Source: Welwitschia mirabilis (lineage: Eukaryota; Gnetophyta; Gnetopsida; Welwitschiales). Taken from it: a DNA stretch of 64,000 bases. The notes under the pieces were generated by a model. It was not told where the DNA came from, did no database searches, and saw only the letters and a program-made list of their open reading frames with translations. Shown in pieces: positions 45,551-57,162 of the stretch (positions are counted from its first letter, which is position 1; every line of letters starts with the position of its first letter). A program made the translations under genes and the position numbers. The stretch spans positions 279,870,707-279,934,706 of the forward strand of contig JBOZIK010000001.1 in the NCBI GenBank assembly GCA_051453625.1, written 5' to 3'.

Positions 45551-47087
45551 TTATTGGTAAATATAGTTTTGATAATTTCACTTGTGAAATATTTTATGTC
45601 ATTGTGTAGTTAGATTAATGCAAAGAAAATTAAATCACATAAACCATGAGTTAATGTTAGACCTTCAAGATGATATCTCATGAAAATTCATCTCAGAATT
45701 GAAAATAAAAATCAGTTGTATAAAGATGTCTACAAAATAAAGGCATCTATGGAAAATATGTCTACAATTAAAAGACATCTGTGATAAAGATGTCTACATC
45801 TTAAAGACATTTATGATGTACGAAGTTTGTAAATCATGTGAAGGATAACTATCTCAATGAAGATGACTATGTTGAAAGATGAATCTAACACAGATGAAAG
45901 ATGTCTTTATATTTAAATATGTCTATGCTAAAATAGAATAGGTAATAGAGTTAATTTTTACTTTGATGAATATTTTACTTTCCTAGAAAACTCTTAAGAT
46001 TTTCATCACAGATTCATGATCATGAAGGGCCAAAGATAATACAGAGAAAATTTTATCAATTTCTAGGTAAGTTGATTGAAGACTTTTACTAAGTAAAGAT
46101 ATTTGATTGTTAGTAAATGTCTATAATTTTTGATATGTCTTAGATGAAGGTTCATGTCAATTAAAATAAAGGATGCATGCATGGTGATTACAAAGTTTAA
46201 ATGGCTACTATCTAAGGTCAAACAGCTAGAATCTCTTAAATGGTATAAACGCATAACATAATGGAATAAATCAAAGGATTGAATACATAAAAAATAATGC
46301 ATGAGTGATTTAAAATACTCACGAAGAATCAAGTAATCATTTGCAAGGAACTTAATAGTATCTATATCTTTCATTCTTAGATCCTACATCATTGCATAAT
46401 TCTTAGCACTTGTGATGAAGATAATAATAAGGAACTCAAGTTATTCTTTAAAGATACATCATTCAAGCATGTTGTTGTATTTATTTATTGGATCTTACAT
46501 TGTTAGACAATTTCATTGTTGAATATTATTGTACAGTCCATTCTTGTATTATCACATCTCAAGGATCCTTTACTAGGGTTCCTTATTATAAGGCAACTCT
46601 TATATAAGTGTGCTTTGTGAAGTGCCTAGGAGAACTTGTGTTATTATATTATTGGACTTCCCTAAGGGGAAAAAATTGTTGCCTTATGAGGAGCATTTCA
46701 CTTTATGGTTATTCCTGTGCATACATTTTTGCTATTATGTTGTTATTTCCTCAAGGTGAAGAGAGTGCTACCTTATGAGGAGCAACTCACTCTATGGTTG
46801 TACTTGTGAGTACATCATTTATTTTTCCTAAGGAGAAGAGAGTGTTTCCTTTTGAAGAGATTCTCATTCTATTCTAAGGTTGGTGGTGAACTTAAGCCAC
46901 TGCTCTTTACAAGTTAAGAATATCCAGAGGAATGAGAGAAAGCTGCACTCTGTATGTGGATGTATCCAAGTTGGGGAAGCAGTTATCTTAGTAAGGTATT
47001 TATTGTACTATTTTTTAATTTGTTATTGGTGAAATTTTTATTTGGTAGAGCTCATTCACCTCTCCTCTCTAGGCTTAAAAATCCTCA
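45551..47087 (+). repeat. C1 3' LTR
   Basis: 1537 bp, complete. It begins near TTATTGGTAAATATAG beside TGTATTGGTAACTTCAG of the 5' copy and ends AATCCTCA. The AGATGTCT/AGACATCT cluster lies at 45723-46140. The region 46640-46860 holds three short sentences of the form CCTAAGGNGAAGAGAGTGNT..CCTT..GAGGAG. It serves as the uninterrupted reference for the split 5' LTR. Confidence 0.85.
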
Positions 47088-47900
47088 AAATGCTACCAAT
47101 CTAAAGAATACCTGATGTAAAGGAGTCACTGCTTAAATTAAGAACTGCTTTTCAAATGCCAATATGGCCTCATCTAGATTAATTTCTTCCATAGCTAAAG
47201 TTATGAAGAACTTAATCTTTTGTTTCCTACTACCACAATCTATATCTAAGCAGGTTTTTTTCATTAGAAACATTAAATTATTTATGCAAAAATTATTTAG
47301 TAATCTTAATATCCACTGATCCAACTTTGGATCTAATAATGATTTCATGTTCTAGCCGGTTTAGATCCTCAGTGATATTGACTTACTTCTAGTGGGAATT
47401 CATTATGTGATAGAATTTATAGACCTAAGTGGGGTAGAAATCCTTATGTAAAGGCCAAGTAAACCAGATCAAGCTATAATAGATCAAATCCTATATAATA
47501 ACAGGTTGATTAGTCTCTAGTCATACACTATAATCTCATTCTAGAATAATGATGACTTCTTGGAATTACTTGTGTTTAGATTTGGCTTCCTTAGAATTCT
47601 TTGTTGAGGATTTTGTTCCTTAGCAATAAGCACTAGTGAGAATTCTTGAGGAGGCTTACTAATGATAGTACTGAAGTCCAAAGTGCAAAGGCTGTAGATG
47701 GGTTGTTTAACTTGAGAAAAAGAAATATTGTTAGCATACCTTCCATTTTAGTAAAATTTGAAGATAAACCAAAATAAATAATGAAAAAAAATTTTAAAAA
47801 ACTTGAAGAAAATGCACTAGATTTCGTGGACAACTATTACTATAGTGAAATGTGGTTTAAATAATGGTAGATCTAGGCTAAACTTGGAGATATGTAATCA
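47088..47900 (-). pseudogene. G3 post-pol ORF, upstream part (tentative)
   Basis: Minus-strand pieces with modest coding character. 47348-47133 reads MKSLLDPKLDQWILRLLNNF and MKKTCLDIDCGSRKQKIKFF. 47830-47600 reads, in one frame, KQPIYSLCTLDFSTIISKPP. Nothing here is a firm match. The placement between integrase (50800) and the ORF end across the copia insert (15755) makes it the expected upstream half of the same ORF. Function unknown. Confidence 0.35.
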
Positions 47901-50799
47901 ACATTTCATTTTGTTAATAAAAACCTCTTCAAAAAGCCTAATTTAGACAATTTCTAAGAATAAAAATCAAGAAAAATATAATAGAAAGGTAGATTAGGGA
48001 CTTACTATGGGGTATATGTTCCTTTCATGGTGATTTGTAAGTGAACTAGCAAGATTTTTCAAGGAATCATTCATTTCTTGGAGGCAACTAGAGGTCATCA
48101 TTACATAGATAAGGTAAAATATTAGGGGTTCTTTACCTTCCTTTTATGATTTTTTAATCCTAATGTGTCTATCACAGTGCGATAGTCCTGTGAAAACATT
48201 TTTTAAGTGGTTTCACTCTAGCCATCACCAAGCAATAAACCTTGAGTAGCTGGCGAGTGCATATTCTTTAGCTATTACGTTGCGCTTTCCCATAATAGGA
48301 CTCTGTTTCTCAATGAAGCCTTATTGCAACAAGTGAAAATGAGTGATAAGCTTATGATAAAAGGCACAAAAATTATCAATTTAATTACTTTATAATACAC
48401 TAGTGATAATCGCTAATTAATGATTAATGATAGACCTATTTGTGTCTTCACTTACTGATTTATTTTTCCATATAAGGAAAGCAATATGGCAAAGCTTATC
48501 ACTGAGCAATCCATCTTGCAGTATTATTATTAAATTTATATATATTTATTTTTTAAGTTAATTACATTTATAATATATGTTTCTAAGCTTACTGTCACAG
48601 TTTGGTCGCAAAGTGATAAATCTCCAAGAGCACCATTTTTTGTGTATATATATATATATACAGATATATGTGTGTGTCTAGTGGTAGATAAAAATTTGGC
48701 TATCAAATTTCTCTCACTTTATGATAAACATGAGAGAACAATATTATTTTTCTTTTTCTTTTTTTGTTGTATGTATATAAAGATCTCTCTAGGCTTTATT
48801 GGAATGCTATCGTAAAGATTTAATTATAGCTATGCAAGAGAACCATTCCATGATTTCTTTCTTCTTCTTCTCCCTTTTTTTTTTTTTTTGTTTTTTTGTT
48901 TTTTGGTTTGTCATTTATGCAATCTATGTACAATAGTGGGTTAATCAGTTTTTACATACTCCGCCTATCTTGTTTCTTGAATCTAGGTGAATAGTCGCAT
49001 GCATGATACTTAAGTTGACAAGATCGTTGTTTTCTGTGAAAATTTTTATCATGGAAGGGGTGCTTCCGCAAGAGAGTTTACTCATATTTATATTCTAATG
49101 CATAAAAACTAGCATTCATATCTCCATTGAGTTCCAAATGAGTTATTTCCAACATTGACAAACACTAACTAGGACATTGATTCATGCTTTCCTTAACATA
49201 AAGATTAAGAGAACTGATGTCGTATCGTCACTAAGGTCAAGAATGTGAGTAGCCATCAGAAGCACAAGTGATGGCACTCATGCAAGAAAAAAGCGATGGT
49301 AGATGATTTAGTAAAAAGAAAAAGGGCATGCTCCATTCTTATCAAGTTTGCTTCGCTATTTCACATTTATCTCTTATTAACAACTCAAAGCTAAGGGAAT
49401 TATTGAACTTGTCTATGAATTTGTTGAAATTGACTTGCTAAATAGGTTCACCATATTACAAGTTTTTGACTTAAACCTTATGTTCATCACATAAGGAGGA
49501 GTTGTCCTCCTCTTGAGGATTATCAAGAATCAAACCCATAATAAAACTAGATGATAAGATGAAGCTCTTAGTTTTAGAATTGGAAGTAATCGTGTTAAAT
49601 ATTAGTAAAATTTGGGCTAATAGCCCTTTTTTAAAAAAAAAAGGGTGAATTTTAGAATAAATGATCTAGTATGATTATCATAGAGAATAGCTAATATGAG
49701 TTTGGAGTTTAGTGATTTACATATGAAAGGTGGTTGAGATGGAGTGATAAAAGGATAGAAAAGGTTAAACAAATTGGTGCGATAAAAATACTAAACTTTC
49801 TAGTGACTTTGACTTGCCATTTAGCTAACTAATATGAATAAAATCAATAAGGACCACTTATACATATATTATTATTCTGTAGTGCAAGGATTCTAATAAG
49901 TTAATGCCCGAATGCTGACCATCTTGACTTGGTGTAAACATCCTAAGTCAGTGAAAAACAAATGGAAAATCAAAATATTAATCTAAAAGCATAATATAAT
50001 AACGAGATCATTTCCTCTTAGGTTATGCCCCTTGACTACCCTAATAGCTATTAAGATATGACCAAAGTTTGTAGAATTTGCTAGTAATAGTAAACTATGA
50101 ATTGTAATGTGGAATACTGTAATATGAAATTTGAGAAAGATGAAAAGGCTCATGGATGAAAGTGAATGGTAAACTATGTTGCAGGAGGAATTTATTTGTT
50201 ATTTTGAAGCATAAGGCACCATGAAAAGAGTGTAACCACTATCAGAGGAATAAGACCCACTCAAAGTACCAAGATCATGGCCAACTGACCCCTAATGGAG
50301 TTCTTAGAACTACCATATTACACTACTAAAGGCCCCTTCTCAAGAAATTTTGCCCCATTTTACTTGTGGTAGAATGTGTGTGAATGTATTACTTTTCTTA
50401 TATGAGATTTTTATAATACCTATATAATGTTTTTAAGAAATATTAGTCTTTGAAAATTTAAGGGAATGATAATGAATGATTAGCTATTGGAATTATAATC
50501 AAGGACAAAATTTATCTAGCACTAGAGGTGTGATTAAAGAACAATACATTCCTTCATAAATCAATACATTTTCATAATGCTCAAGTAATCCTAATGCACA
50601 TTAGCCATTCTAATCCTGATAAGACATAATAGGCCATCTTTCTTAAATGTAAATGAAAAAATTTAGTAATTGAATGGATGCTAAGGTAGTAGGCTAGTTT
50701 GTTAGATGATAGTGAAGGCTAAATGATGAATGGAATTATTAATAGGGATATTTTAGATGATTCTTTGAGTATAAGACATAAGGGTTCTAGCTGGTTCTT
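47901..50799. other. G3 post-pol spacer, no gene recognised
   Basis: AT-rich and non-coding. It contains a TA/TG microsatellite (about 48640-48680) and a poly-T stretch (about 48878-48905). No insertion boundaries, RNA genes or protein motifs were found. Confidence 0.4.
48640..48680. repeat. TA/TG microsatellite
   Basis: GTGTATATATATATATATAC followed by AGATATATGTGTGTGTC. Simple dinucleotide tract. Confidence 0.9.
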
Positions 50800-52000
50800 A
50801 TGATATAACTTTAAATGTTGAACATTTACTATGAACTGACTATCCTCTTGAAGATCTTTGATTTATACACTACCATTTTCATTAACTTTTACTACCTCAA
50901 AGGATTCTTCCCATTTGGTAATTAATTTTTCATGGAATTTATGTAATCCCATATTATATAGTAGAACCTTATATCCTGAATTAAATATTTTTCTTTAAAT
51001 ATGTTTTATCATGATGATATTTTATTTGTTTTTTAAGATTCATTATTTATTTATTATATTGAATAAGATTTCATCTAAAATTTCTAATTAGAGAAATCTT
51101 TTTGGGGTGTTTTCATCATTGTTAAGATTCAACTTTTGAAATAGCTTCCAAGATTTATACTAGATCTTAACAAGTAGTAGGCATTATTTTCCATAGACTA
51201 ACTAGTATGGAGTATATATCCAGAAATTTTGTCATGTAGTCCTATAAGTCCATAATGTATTGTTTAATTTATAGCACTAGTCCTTATTAGAGTTTATAGT
51301 TTTAACCAAAATATTCTTAATTTCTTGGTTTGTATTTTCTACATACCTATTGGTTTGAGGATGATATGCAGAAGTTATGTTATGTATAATTCCCATTAAT
51401 TTCATTAGCCTTTTCATGGTTTCATTTACAAAATGTGTTTTCTGATCATTAATTAGTGCCCTTGAGTGTCTAAATTGGTGTAAGATATTTCCTTGAGGAA
51501 AGAAGCAATTGTTTTTACATCATGTTTTATTATTGGTTTGGCCTCTATCCAATTGGTAACATAATTAACAAATATAATTATGTGTTCATATCCATTTAAT
51601 TTTGGAAAGATCTAGTAAAATCAATTCTCCAAACATCAAATAGTTCATATTCTAAAATAGGTTTCATAGGCATTTCATCTCTTTTTCTTAAACCTCTAAT
51701 TTTTTAACAACAATCACATTTGGAGACATAATCTTAAGATTCTTAAAATAAATTTGGCTAAGAAAATCCACTTTATAAGATCTTATGAGCTATTTTCTTC
51801 CCATTTAAATGACCTCCGTAACTACTATTATGACATAATTATAGGATCTTTCATGAATAATTTCTTTTCCTTATTAGATCAATTACATAGAACTTAAAGG
51901 GTAGAAAGATAATTAGCTATATTAGTGGACCATAGGTTTTGATGTTGAGGACTAGCATTTACCATTAGCAATTTCTCAATAAGAAATTCATCATAAAATG
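50800..52000 (-). pseudogene. G3 integrase
   Basis: The minus strand gives EMPMKPILEYELFDVWRIDF (the MP..PI...E.FDVWGIDF signature with the first Asp), IIIFVNYVTNWIEAKPI, LINDQKTHFVNETMKRLM (second Asp) and SAYHPQTNRYVENTNQEIKN (catalytic Glu). All three acidic residues are readable, although GIDFMGPF has become RIDFTRSF and SDQGTHF is NDQKTHF. The C-terminal part is faint. It inserts cDNA in intact elements. Frame shifts make it inactive. It is clearly of a different subfamily from G2 integrase, with FDVWGIDF in place of FDYWGIDF. Confidence 0.8.
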
Positions 52001-52249
52001 TGTCTTTGGTTTGACTTGATAAGCGCAATTTCAAGCATGAGAGATTCCTTACTAATACGTGTTCTCTTTCTCATTTATTCCTAATGTTTAGGTCAAATTC
52101 TTATAAGAGCAAATACCAACACATAATTCAAACATAATCAATCTATTTTGTTGTTAGGAATATAATAGTCAATTGACTAATATATACCTACCTTTTTAAT
52201 TTAATGAATTAATGTTGGAACTTATCTAGTGCAATAACAATGGCTAATA

Positions 52250-53310
52250 ATTCCATTTTAGTAGTCATGTAATTGCATTGGATTATATTGAGGGATTTTA
52301 AGATCTAGTAGATGATGTGCAGTTTGTGATTAATATATTATCCTAAAACTACACAAATGGCAATATAACTTACATCACACATTAAGTCAAATGGATATTG
52401 CCAATTTGATACGCTGAGGACAGGTGCAAGGGTGACTTTCATTTTTAAGAGTTCAAAGGTTTCTTAACATGGTTTACTCCAAATAAAGGGCTTATCTTTT
52501 TCTAGCAATTTATATAAGGTCTTTGCAGTTTTAGAGAATTCCTTAATAAATCTTCGACAAAAACCCGCATGTTCTAGAATCTTCTTAAAGTTCATAGATT
52601 AGTTAAGTTAAACAAGGTAGTGATAACTTAAATCTTTCTATGATCCATTATTATATCATTCTGAGAGATGTTATGTTCTAATACAATTTCACTTGTTATC
52701 ATAAAGTGGCTATTTTTCCAACTTAATTTTAAATCCTTTTCAATGCAACATAACAGAACTCTAAAGAGGTGTTTTAAGCTTGAATCAAAAGAATTATTAT
52801 ATACTGAGAAATCATCCATAAAAATTTCAACAAAGACTTCTAACATATTTAAACAAATTAGCATCATGTTTATCTAAAAAGTGACAGAGGCGTTGCACAA
52901 TCTAAAAGTTATTCTTTAATAAGAAAGAGTGCCAAATGATGAAGTCAAAATAGTTTTATGTTGATTTTCAAAAGCTATGACAATTTAGTTGTATCCATTT
53001 AATCCGTTTAAAAAATAATAGTATTATCAACCTAATAGTTTTTCCAAGATTTGATTGATATAAAGGATGAAAAAGTGCTACTTCTTAGTATGCTCATTTA
53101 GTTTTCTAAAGTTAATACGAACTCTTCACTTATCATTCTTCCTTTGTACCATTGTAATGGAACTCACCCATCGGCTAAATAATGCCTTCTTTCCATAACT
53201 TATCTATCTCTTCCTTGATCACCTTCCACAGTGCGGGGCTTAAATGTCAAGGAGCTTGTCTAATTGGTTTTCATGTTGTATTCTAAATCATTATTGCTAG
53301 AATTTGCATT
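52250..53310 (-). pseudogene. G3 reverse transcriptase and RNase H start
   Basis: From about 53250 down: VIKEEIDKLWKEGII (pol N-terminus), FRKLNEHTKK and INQILEKLLG, YYFLNGLNGYN and IVIAFENQHKT, then RITFRLCNASVTF, EVFVEIFMDDFSVYNNSF with the catalytic F-M-D-D intact (open frame 52867-52628), and IVLEHNISQNDI for LGH.IS. RNase H follows with TFELLKMKVTLAPVLS and WQYPFDLMCDVSYIAI (52470-52340). Motif order is exactly that of Athila-type RT. Several frame shifts and stops; inactive. Confidence 0.85.
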
Positions 53311-53879
53311 AGCTACTTTTTCTTTTATAAATCTTTATATGACTAAGAAAATCCTCCCTCATTCTGTTTAAGAATCTGCATTAACTGCTTTTCTTTCTTA
53401 GGTTTTAGATTACTACTAATAATTAAGGGTTTGATTTTCTCTTCATCAAGAAAGACATATTTTAGTATGGAAGGAAATTCCTTGAGCTCTAAGATTTCCT
53501 CACTTTAAATCTCTATACAATTGGGAGGATCAAAAAGTAAGGTTTCTTTGATTTCTGTAACATTAGGTGATTAATCGTCTGACTCAAAAAGGTTTCCGTG
53601 CTTGTTTTCCATTACCAATTAAAAAGGATCTTATATGAGTAAAGCCTTAGCAGTAATGTTGATGAATCTGGATTCATCCCTAGATTTCTCTTGTTCTTTA
53701 TATTCTAGTGAGTTGAAGACATTCATGTTAATTTTTAAGTTGGTAAAGCTTAACTATACTAGCCTTATTTGATAATGAATTACTGCATCTTCTGTGGCTA
53801 ATCAAGATCTTCCTAATATGATTACAAAAAATCCCTCTATAATATTTAGAATGATAAAATTAGTCATGTATACCCCTTA

Positions 53880-54135
53880 GTCGACTTAGACTAGGACAAC
53901 TTTAATAATTCTCTTTATGCTAGTAATAAATATGTTGACCAAAGATAAGACCATTTTGATTTCAGAGTATTCTGTTAATCGAAAAGTTTTACATAGGTAG
54001 GATGGTAGAATTTTAACACTTGTTTTTACATCTAGTAATGCATGAGGTACCTTTTTATTATTGATGACTATAGGAATTGTTGGTAATCTAGGGTCTTTAT
54101 GTTTGAGAGGAATCTCTTTCTTCATCATTTGAGTG
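53880..54135 (-). pseudogene. G3 aspartic protease, active site altered
   Basis: Open frame of 80 codons. KDPRLPTIPIVINNKKVPHA matches KDPGSFTIPC.IG...V..A of Athila-like proteases. LLDVKTSVKILPSYLCKTF stands where LLDLGASVNLMP..... is usual, so the D-x-G triad is D-V-K. RLTEYSEIKMVLSLVNIF follows. The key Gly is missing, so no activity is expected. It lies upstream of RT in the minus direction, as required. Confidence 0.8.
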
Positions 54136-54429
54136 ATATTTTTTACTAGACAAACTTGTTGTGGTATAAACTTCTAATTTCTTTTTTAATACACTTCTCG
54201 AAAGTACTTAGAATAAAGAGTTGTATCTTTAGCTACTTAAGGGTATTTTTAATTTTAGTTTATCAAACAATTAGTTTAACTTTTTATCCTTTATTAGATC
54301 TTCTTTTAACCATTTTAGAAAAGGAGGCTCCTTAATTGATTTTTCATTGAGCTCCATCAGGAAATGAGGATGTGAGATTTTTGGTTTTATTAGTTCTATT
54401 GGTTCTAGTGCCTTTTCCCTAGGTTTGTT

Positions 54430-55285
54430 TGTATTATTTTGTCCTTAGATGCCCCCCTCTCTCCTTTTTTATTCCTTTTGAGGTGGTGTATGCAAGGTGT
54501 CTTCTAATTATTTTTCACTTCTTATGGTGGCTTCCCTTGCTTGTTCATGGATTTTATTAGTAAGGTTTGGCTTACCTGATAGTGATAACCCTAGCTGTTA
54601 CTTCTATGTCAGGTTCATGAGCATATGTTCCATATTCCTTACTTTTTCATTCATTAGATTGATCTACTATTTAACTCCTTGATCCATAGCCCATTATATG
54701 GTAAAACTATTTAAATTTGTAATTTTTAATGGTTTCTTCATAATTTTTATACTGTGTTCTAAAATTTATAGATGCAATAGGTGGTCGTGATTGGAAATTT
54801 TTATCTTTTTTACCATGGAATTCTTGGGTAGTTAGGAGGATTGTTTGATGGAGGTGGTACACTAGATAAGGAAGTAATGTTACCTTGGAAGGTAGTAAAT
54901 ATTTCTTTGACAGAATCTAGTATATATTGCCAAGGTCCACAAGCTTGAGCTTGATGCCCTGAATGTTCACAGAGAAATCATGTTTCTACATTTTCTATGC
55001 TTCATACATTTACCCTAGGTTAAGATTGTGATTGTAGTGAATTATCATGTAGTTGTTGTATTGGTTGAATAGCTGCAAGGGTTAGTTGTTGTTACAAAGA
55101 TGGTTGAGACGGTTATGATTTTGACATGATATTTGTTAAGGCTTGCATAATCTCTTTTATTCTCTTAATCATTATTACTTGTTCTTGGATCACTGTAGCT
55201 TGTTTTGGTCTAGTATACCACCTCTTGCTCTAATTAATCAATTCTTCTAAAATTATAAAGGCTTACTCTGGTGTTTTATTAAAGA
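54430..55285 (-). pseudogene. G3 gag C-terminal half
   Basis: Reading minus from 55285: EEIFNKTPE*AFIILEELIN (the G.F..KTPEEA..LIEE.A signature), *SKRWYTRPKQATVIQEQV, IKEIMQALTNIMSKS, then Gln-rich sequence and MFLCEHSGHQAQACGPWQYI, a degraded zinc knuckle (C....H....C). Further down the expected MLMNLT and SGKPNLTNKIHEQAREATIR segments lie before the protease. Orientation agrees with G3 pol. At 55285 the match to gag stops and the neighbouring gag part is on the opposite strand. Confidence 0.7.
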
Positions 55286-55299
55286 TTTCCTCTTGGACC

Positions 55300-55720
55300 A
55301 ATCATAGAAATTAGAAATGTACAACTTTTACCTACCTTCCATCAACTTGATGGAGAAGACCCCATAACATGTTTAATCAAGCATGAAAGCATGATGGGTT
55401 CAATAGCCCTAAAAACCATCGATAGAATGAAGATGATTACTTTTATAACCACCTTAAAAGAAAAAGCAACTTCTAGCTACAAACCATACAATGTCCCATA
55501 TGAGATTAGGATAAATTTAAAAATGCTTTTATGAGAAGTTTCTTTCAGATGATAAATTATAAGGAAATAGCTCATGAGTTTTCAACAAAAAGAAGAGGAA
55601 AATTATAAAGAAACTTATGAGTGATGCTATAGGTTATGTCAACGTAACCCATATCATAGGCAACATACTATGGATAGATTGATAGATTGTCGGAAGTATA
55701 GGACAATGGTTATCCTTTTT
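55300..55720 (+). pseudogene. Gypsy gag N-terminal fragment, plus strand
   Basis: The plus-strand reading PTFHQLDGEDPITCLIKHES, ALKTIDRMKMITFITTLKEK and ATSSY follows F.GL.NEDP..HL..F...C and DAIRL..FPFSL.DKA..W. EENYKETYERCYRLCQRNP then matches ES.YEAWERFK.LLRKCP. It is the capsid half of a gypsy Gag, opposite in orientation to the G3 gag half next to it. Either the G3 front end was inverted piecemeal or this belongs to another inserted element. Confidence 0.6.
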
Positions 55721-55935
55721 TTTTGTAGGTTGGACTATTGATTATTATTTAGTTCTTTTTAGCTTTCTTCTTTTCACAATGACATTATTTAAGGTATTGT
55801 TTATGAGTAATGAAGATGACTTAAGATAAATAGTTTTTCAACCCTAGCTTCTGTTATCTAAGGTTTATATCCAAAGCTTTCTAGGATATGACAAAATAGG
55901 TCATAGTTAATTTAGCTAACTACCATTACCCATAT
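55656..55935 (+). repeat. Inverted-repeat partner of 13500-13774
   Basis: Overlaps the end of the plus-strand gag fragment and runs to the inner edge of the right G3 LTR. In its plus reading it ends AACTACCATTACCCATATAA and is followed by TTTTAGCATCATTGCCGAGG, which resembles a plus-oriented tRNA-Asp primer site. That suggests it could be an LTR end of a plus-strand element. This conflicts with the minus orientation of G3 and is unresolved. Confidence 0.5.
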
Positions 55936-57162
55936 AATTTTAGCATCATTGCCGAGGATGGGTTTTTAGGGATGAATATCATAAAATGAAGGAATCATTA
56001 ACTACAAAAAGAGGATCATGCATTGAACTAGTTGATAAGCTTAAGATATTAATACTTCCTAATTGACAAGATTGTAAATAAAATTCAAATGAAAGCAAAA
56101 GGTAGAAACTAATTTTGGCTAATGCTATGATGTAATTTTCATTCATATGTCATAAAAATAATTAATCTACTTAATCATTTCACAAAATAGAAAGAATTAA
56201 ACAATATAAAAGAACCTGATTTCTGTAGCTTGAGAAGCATAACAACAAGAAAACCTCAAAAGGATTGTCTATTGGGGAATGAAAACAAGATCACCCAAAA
56301 GACTAAAAATTAAAGCTTTATTGCATTTAAATTACAATTACAAGTAAAGTGTATTGATTTATAAGAACAAATTGGGCAAGATGACAAAGGATTTCACATG
56401 GGAAAGATAGAGTTTCAATTACAAGTTTGGAATCCTTGTCATTACATTGATTTTAATAGGTATTTTTGAATAATACGGTTTTTTCACGTGCTTGTTGCCC
56501 AAGCAATAGTTATAAAATAGCCTTTTGATCCTTATTGCAATATTATCCCTGCCTCTTGTAATAATTATCATAGTACGATATGCAGATATTGCTTAACTTA
56601 ACTTAAACTTGTCAATGAATTGTCCCTTCATGATAGCATGATTGTCTTTGTCCTTCACGATGAGAAATAGATCATGGATGTTATTGTCGTTACTCTCTAT
56701 TATTGTGTGATAATGCTATCACATTGATGTTGTCAGGCAATGTGTTTGGATATTGCTTCCCTTATTTAGCTATTCGTTCCCATGAACTCTGAAATTACAC
56801 ATGCCGCTTAGTGCAACACGATAAGGTACCTATTGCTAAGCGATAGGTACTTTATTGTGTTGTACTAGGCCTAGTCATCTTGGGATGCACTAAAATAAGA
56901 CTGTATCACTTATAGTTTCATGCAACAACACCTACATATACTCATTGAAACTACCAAATTTGGTCATAGGTCTATCACACAATGATCAACCTAGTGAGAA
57001 GATAAATATTTTTCATTCTAATACATTTTGCTATTTTAATGTCTTAGATAAGGTACTTCATAAATTAGCCTATTTCAAGTCAATTTAAAGTAAATTCTAA
57101 TGCAAATTATTATAAAACATGCGAAAATTTCATAATGAGAAATGAATTTTTAATGTCTATCA
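55936..57162 (-). repeat. G3 5' LTR (right copy)
   Basis: About 1.23 kb, direct match to 13780-15081. On the minus strand it starts TGATAGACATTAAAAATTC at 57162, matching TGATGAATGTTAAAAAATC at 15081. A short stem near 56815-56870 (AAGGTACCTATTGCTAAGCG followed by ATAGGTACTTT) is unique to this copy. The inner boundary is uncertain by about 25 bp. Confidence 0.7.

Larger units (their letters stand above)
15756..47087 (+). mobile_element. C1: Sirevirus-like Ty1/copia element, split by G2
   Basis: A plus-strand copia element with long LTRs: 5' copy 15756-16951 continued at 39693-40033, 3' copy 45551-47087. It has a tRNA-Met-type primer site, gag with a CCHC knuckle, protease, integrase and a long post-pol region. 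Without the 22.7-kb insert its length is about 8.6 kb. Long LTRs and a post-pol ORF suggest the Sirevirus lineage. RT and RNase H are missing between 43461 and 43480, so it is deleted and non-autonomous now. It sits inside the post-pol ORF of G3. I could not define a convincing target duplication at its outer ends. Confidence 0.8.
13780..57162 (-). mobile_element. G3: outer Athila/Tat-like Ty3/gypsy element, minus strand
   Basis: Direct repeats at 13780-15081 and 55936-57162 bracket minus-strand gag, protease, RT, RNase H and integrase relics (55285 down to 50800) and a split post-pol ORF. A purine tract on the minus strand adjoins the left LTR, making that the 3' LTR. Flanks ATAGT (13775-13779) and ATAAT (57163-57167) look like a decayed target duplication. 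Subtracting the copia insert 15756-47087 leaves about 12 kb, a normal length for this lineage. Anomaly: the segment between the gag C-terminus and the right LTR (55300-55935) carries a plus-strand gag piece and a plus-oriented PBS-like site, so that end is rearranged. Orientation and lineage are well supported; the exact right inner boundary is not. Confidence 0.75.

Noticed and set aside
48180-48600. Possible extra LTR or MITE in the G3 spacer
   Set aside because: No second copy, terminal inverted repeat or target duplication could be found in the window.
55720-55800. Splice-acceptor-like pyrimidine tract ending TAG (also in the inverted copy near 13710)
   Set aside because: Poly-T stretches followed by AG are frequent in this AT-rich DNA and no matching donor or exon was seen.
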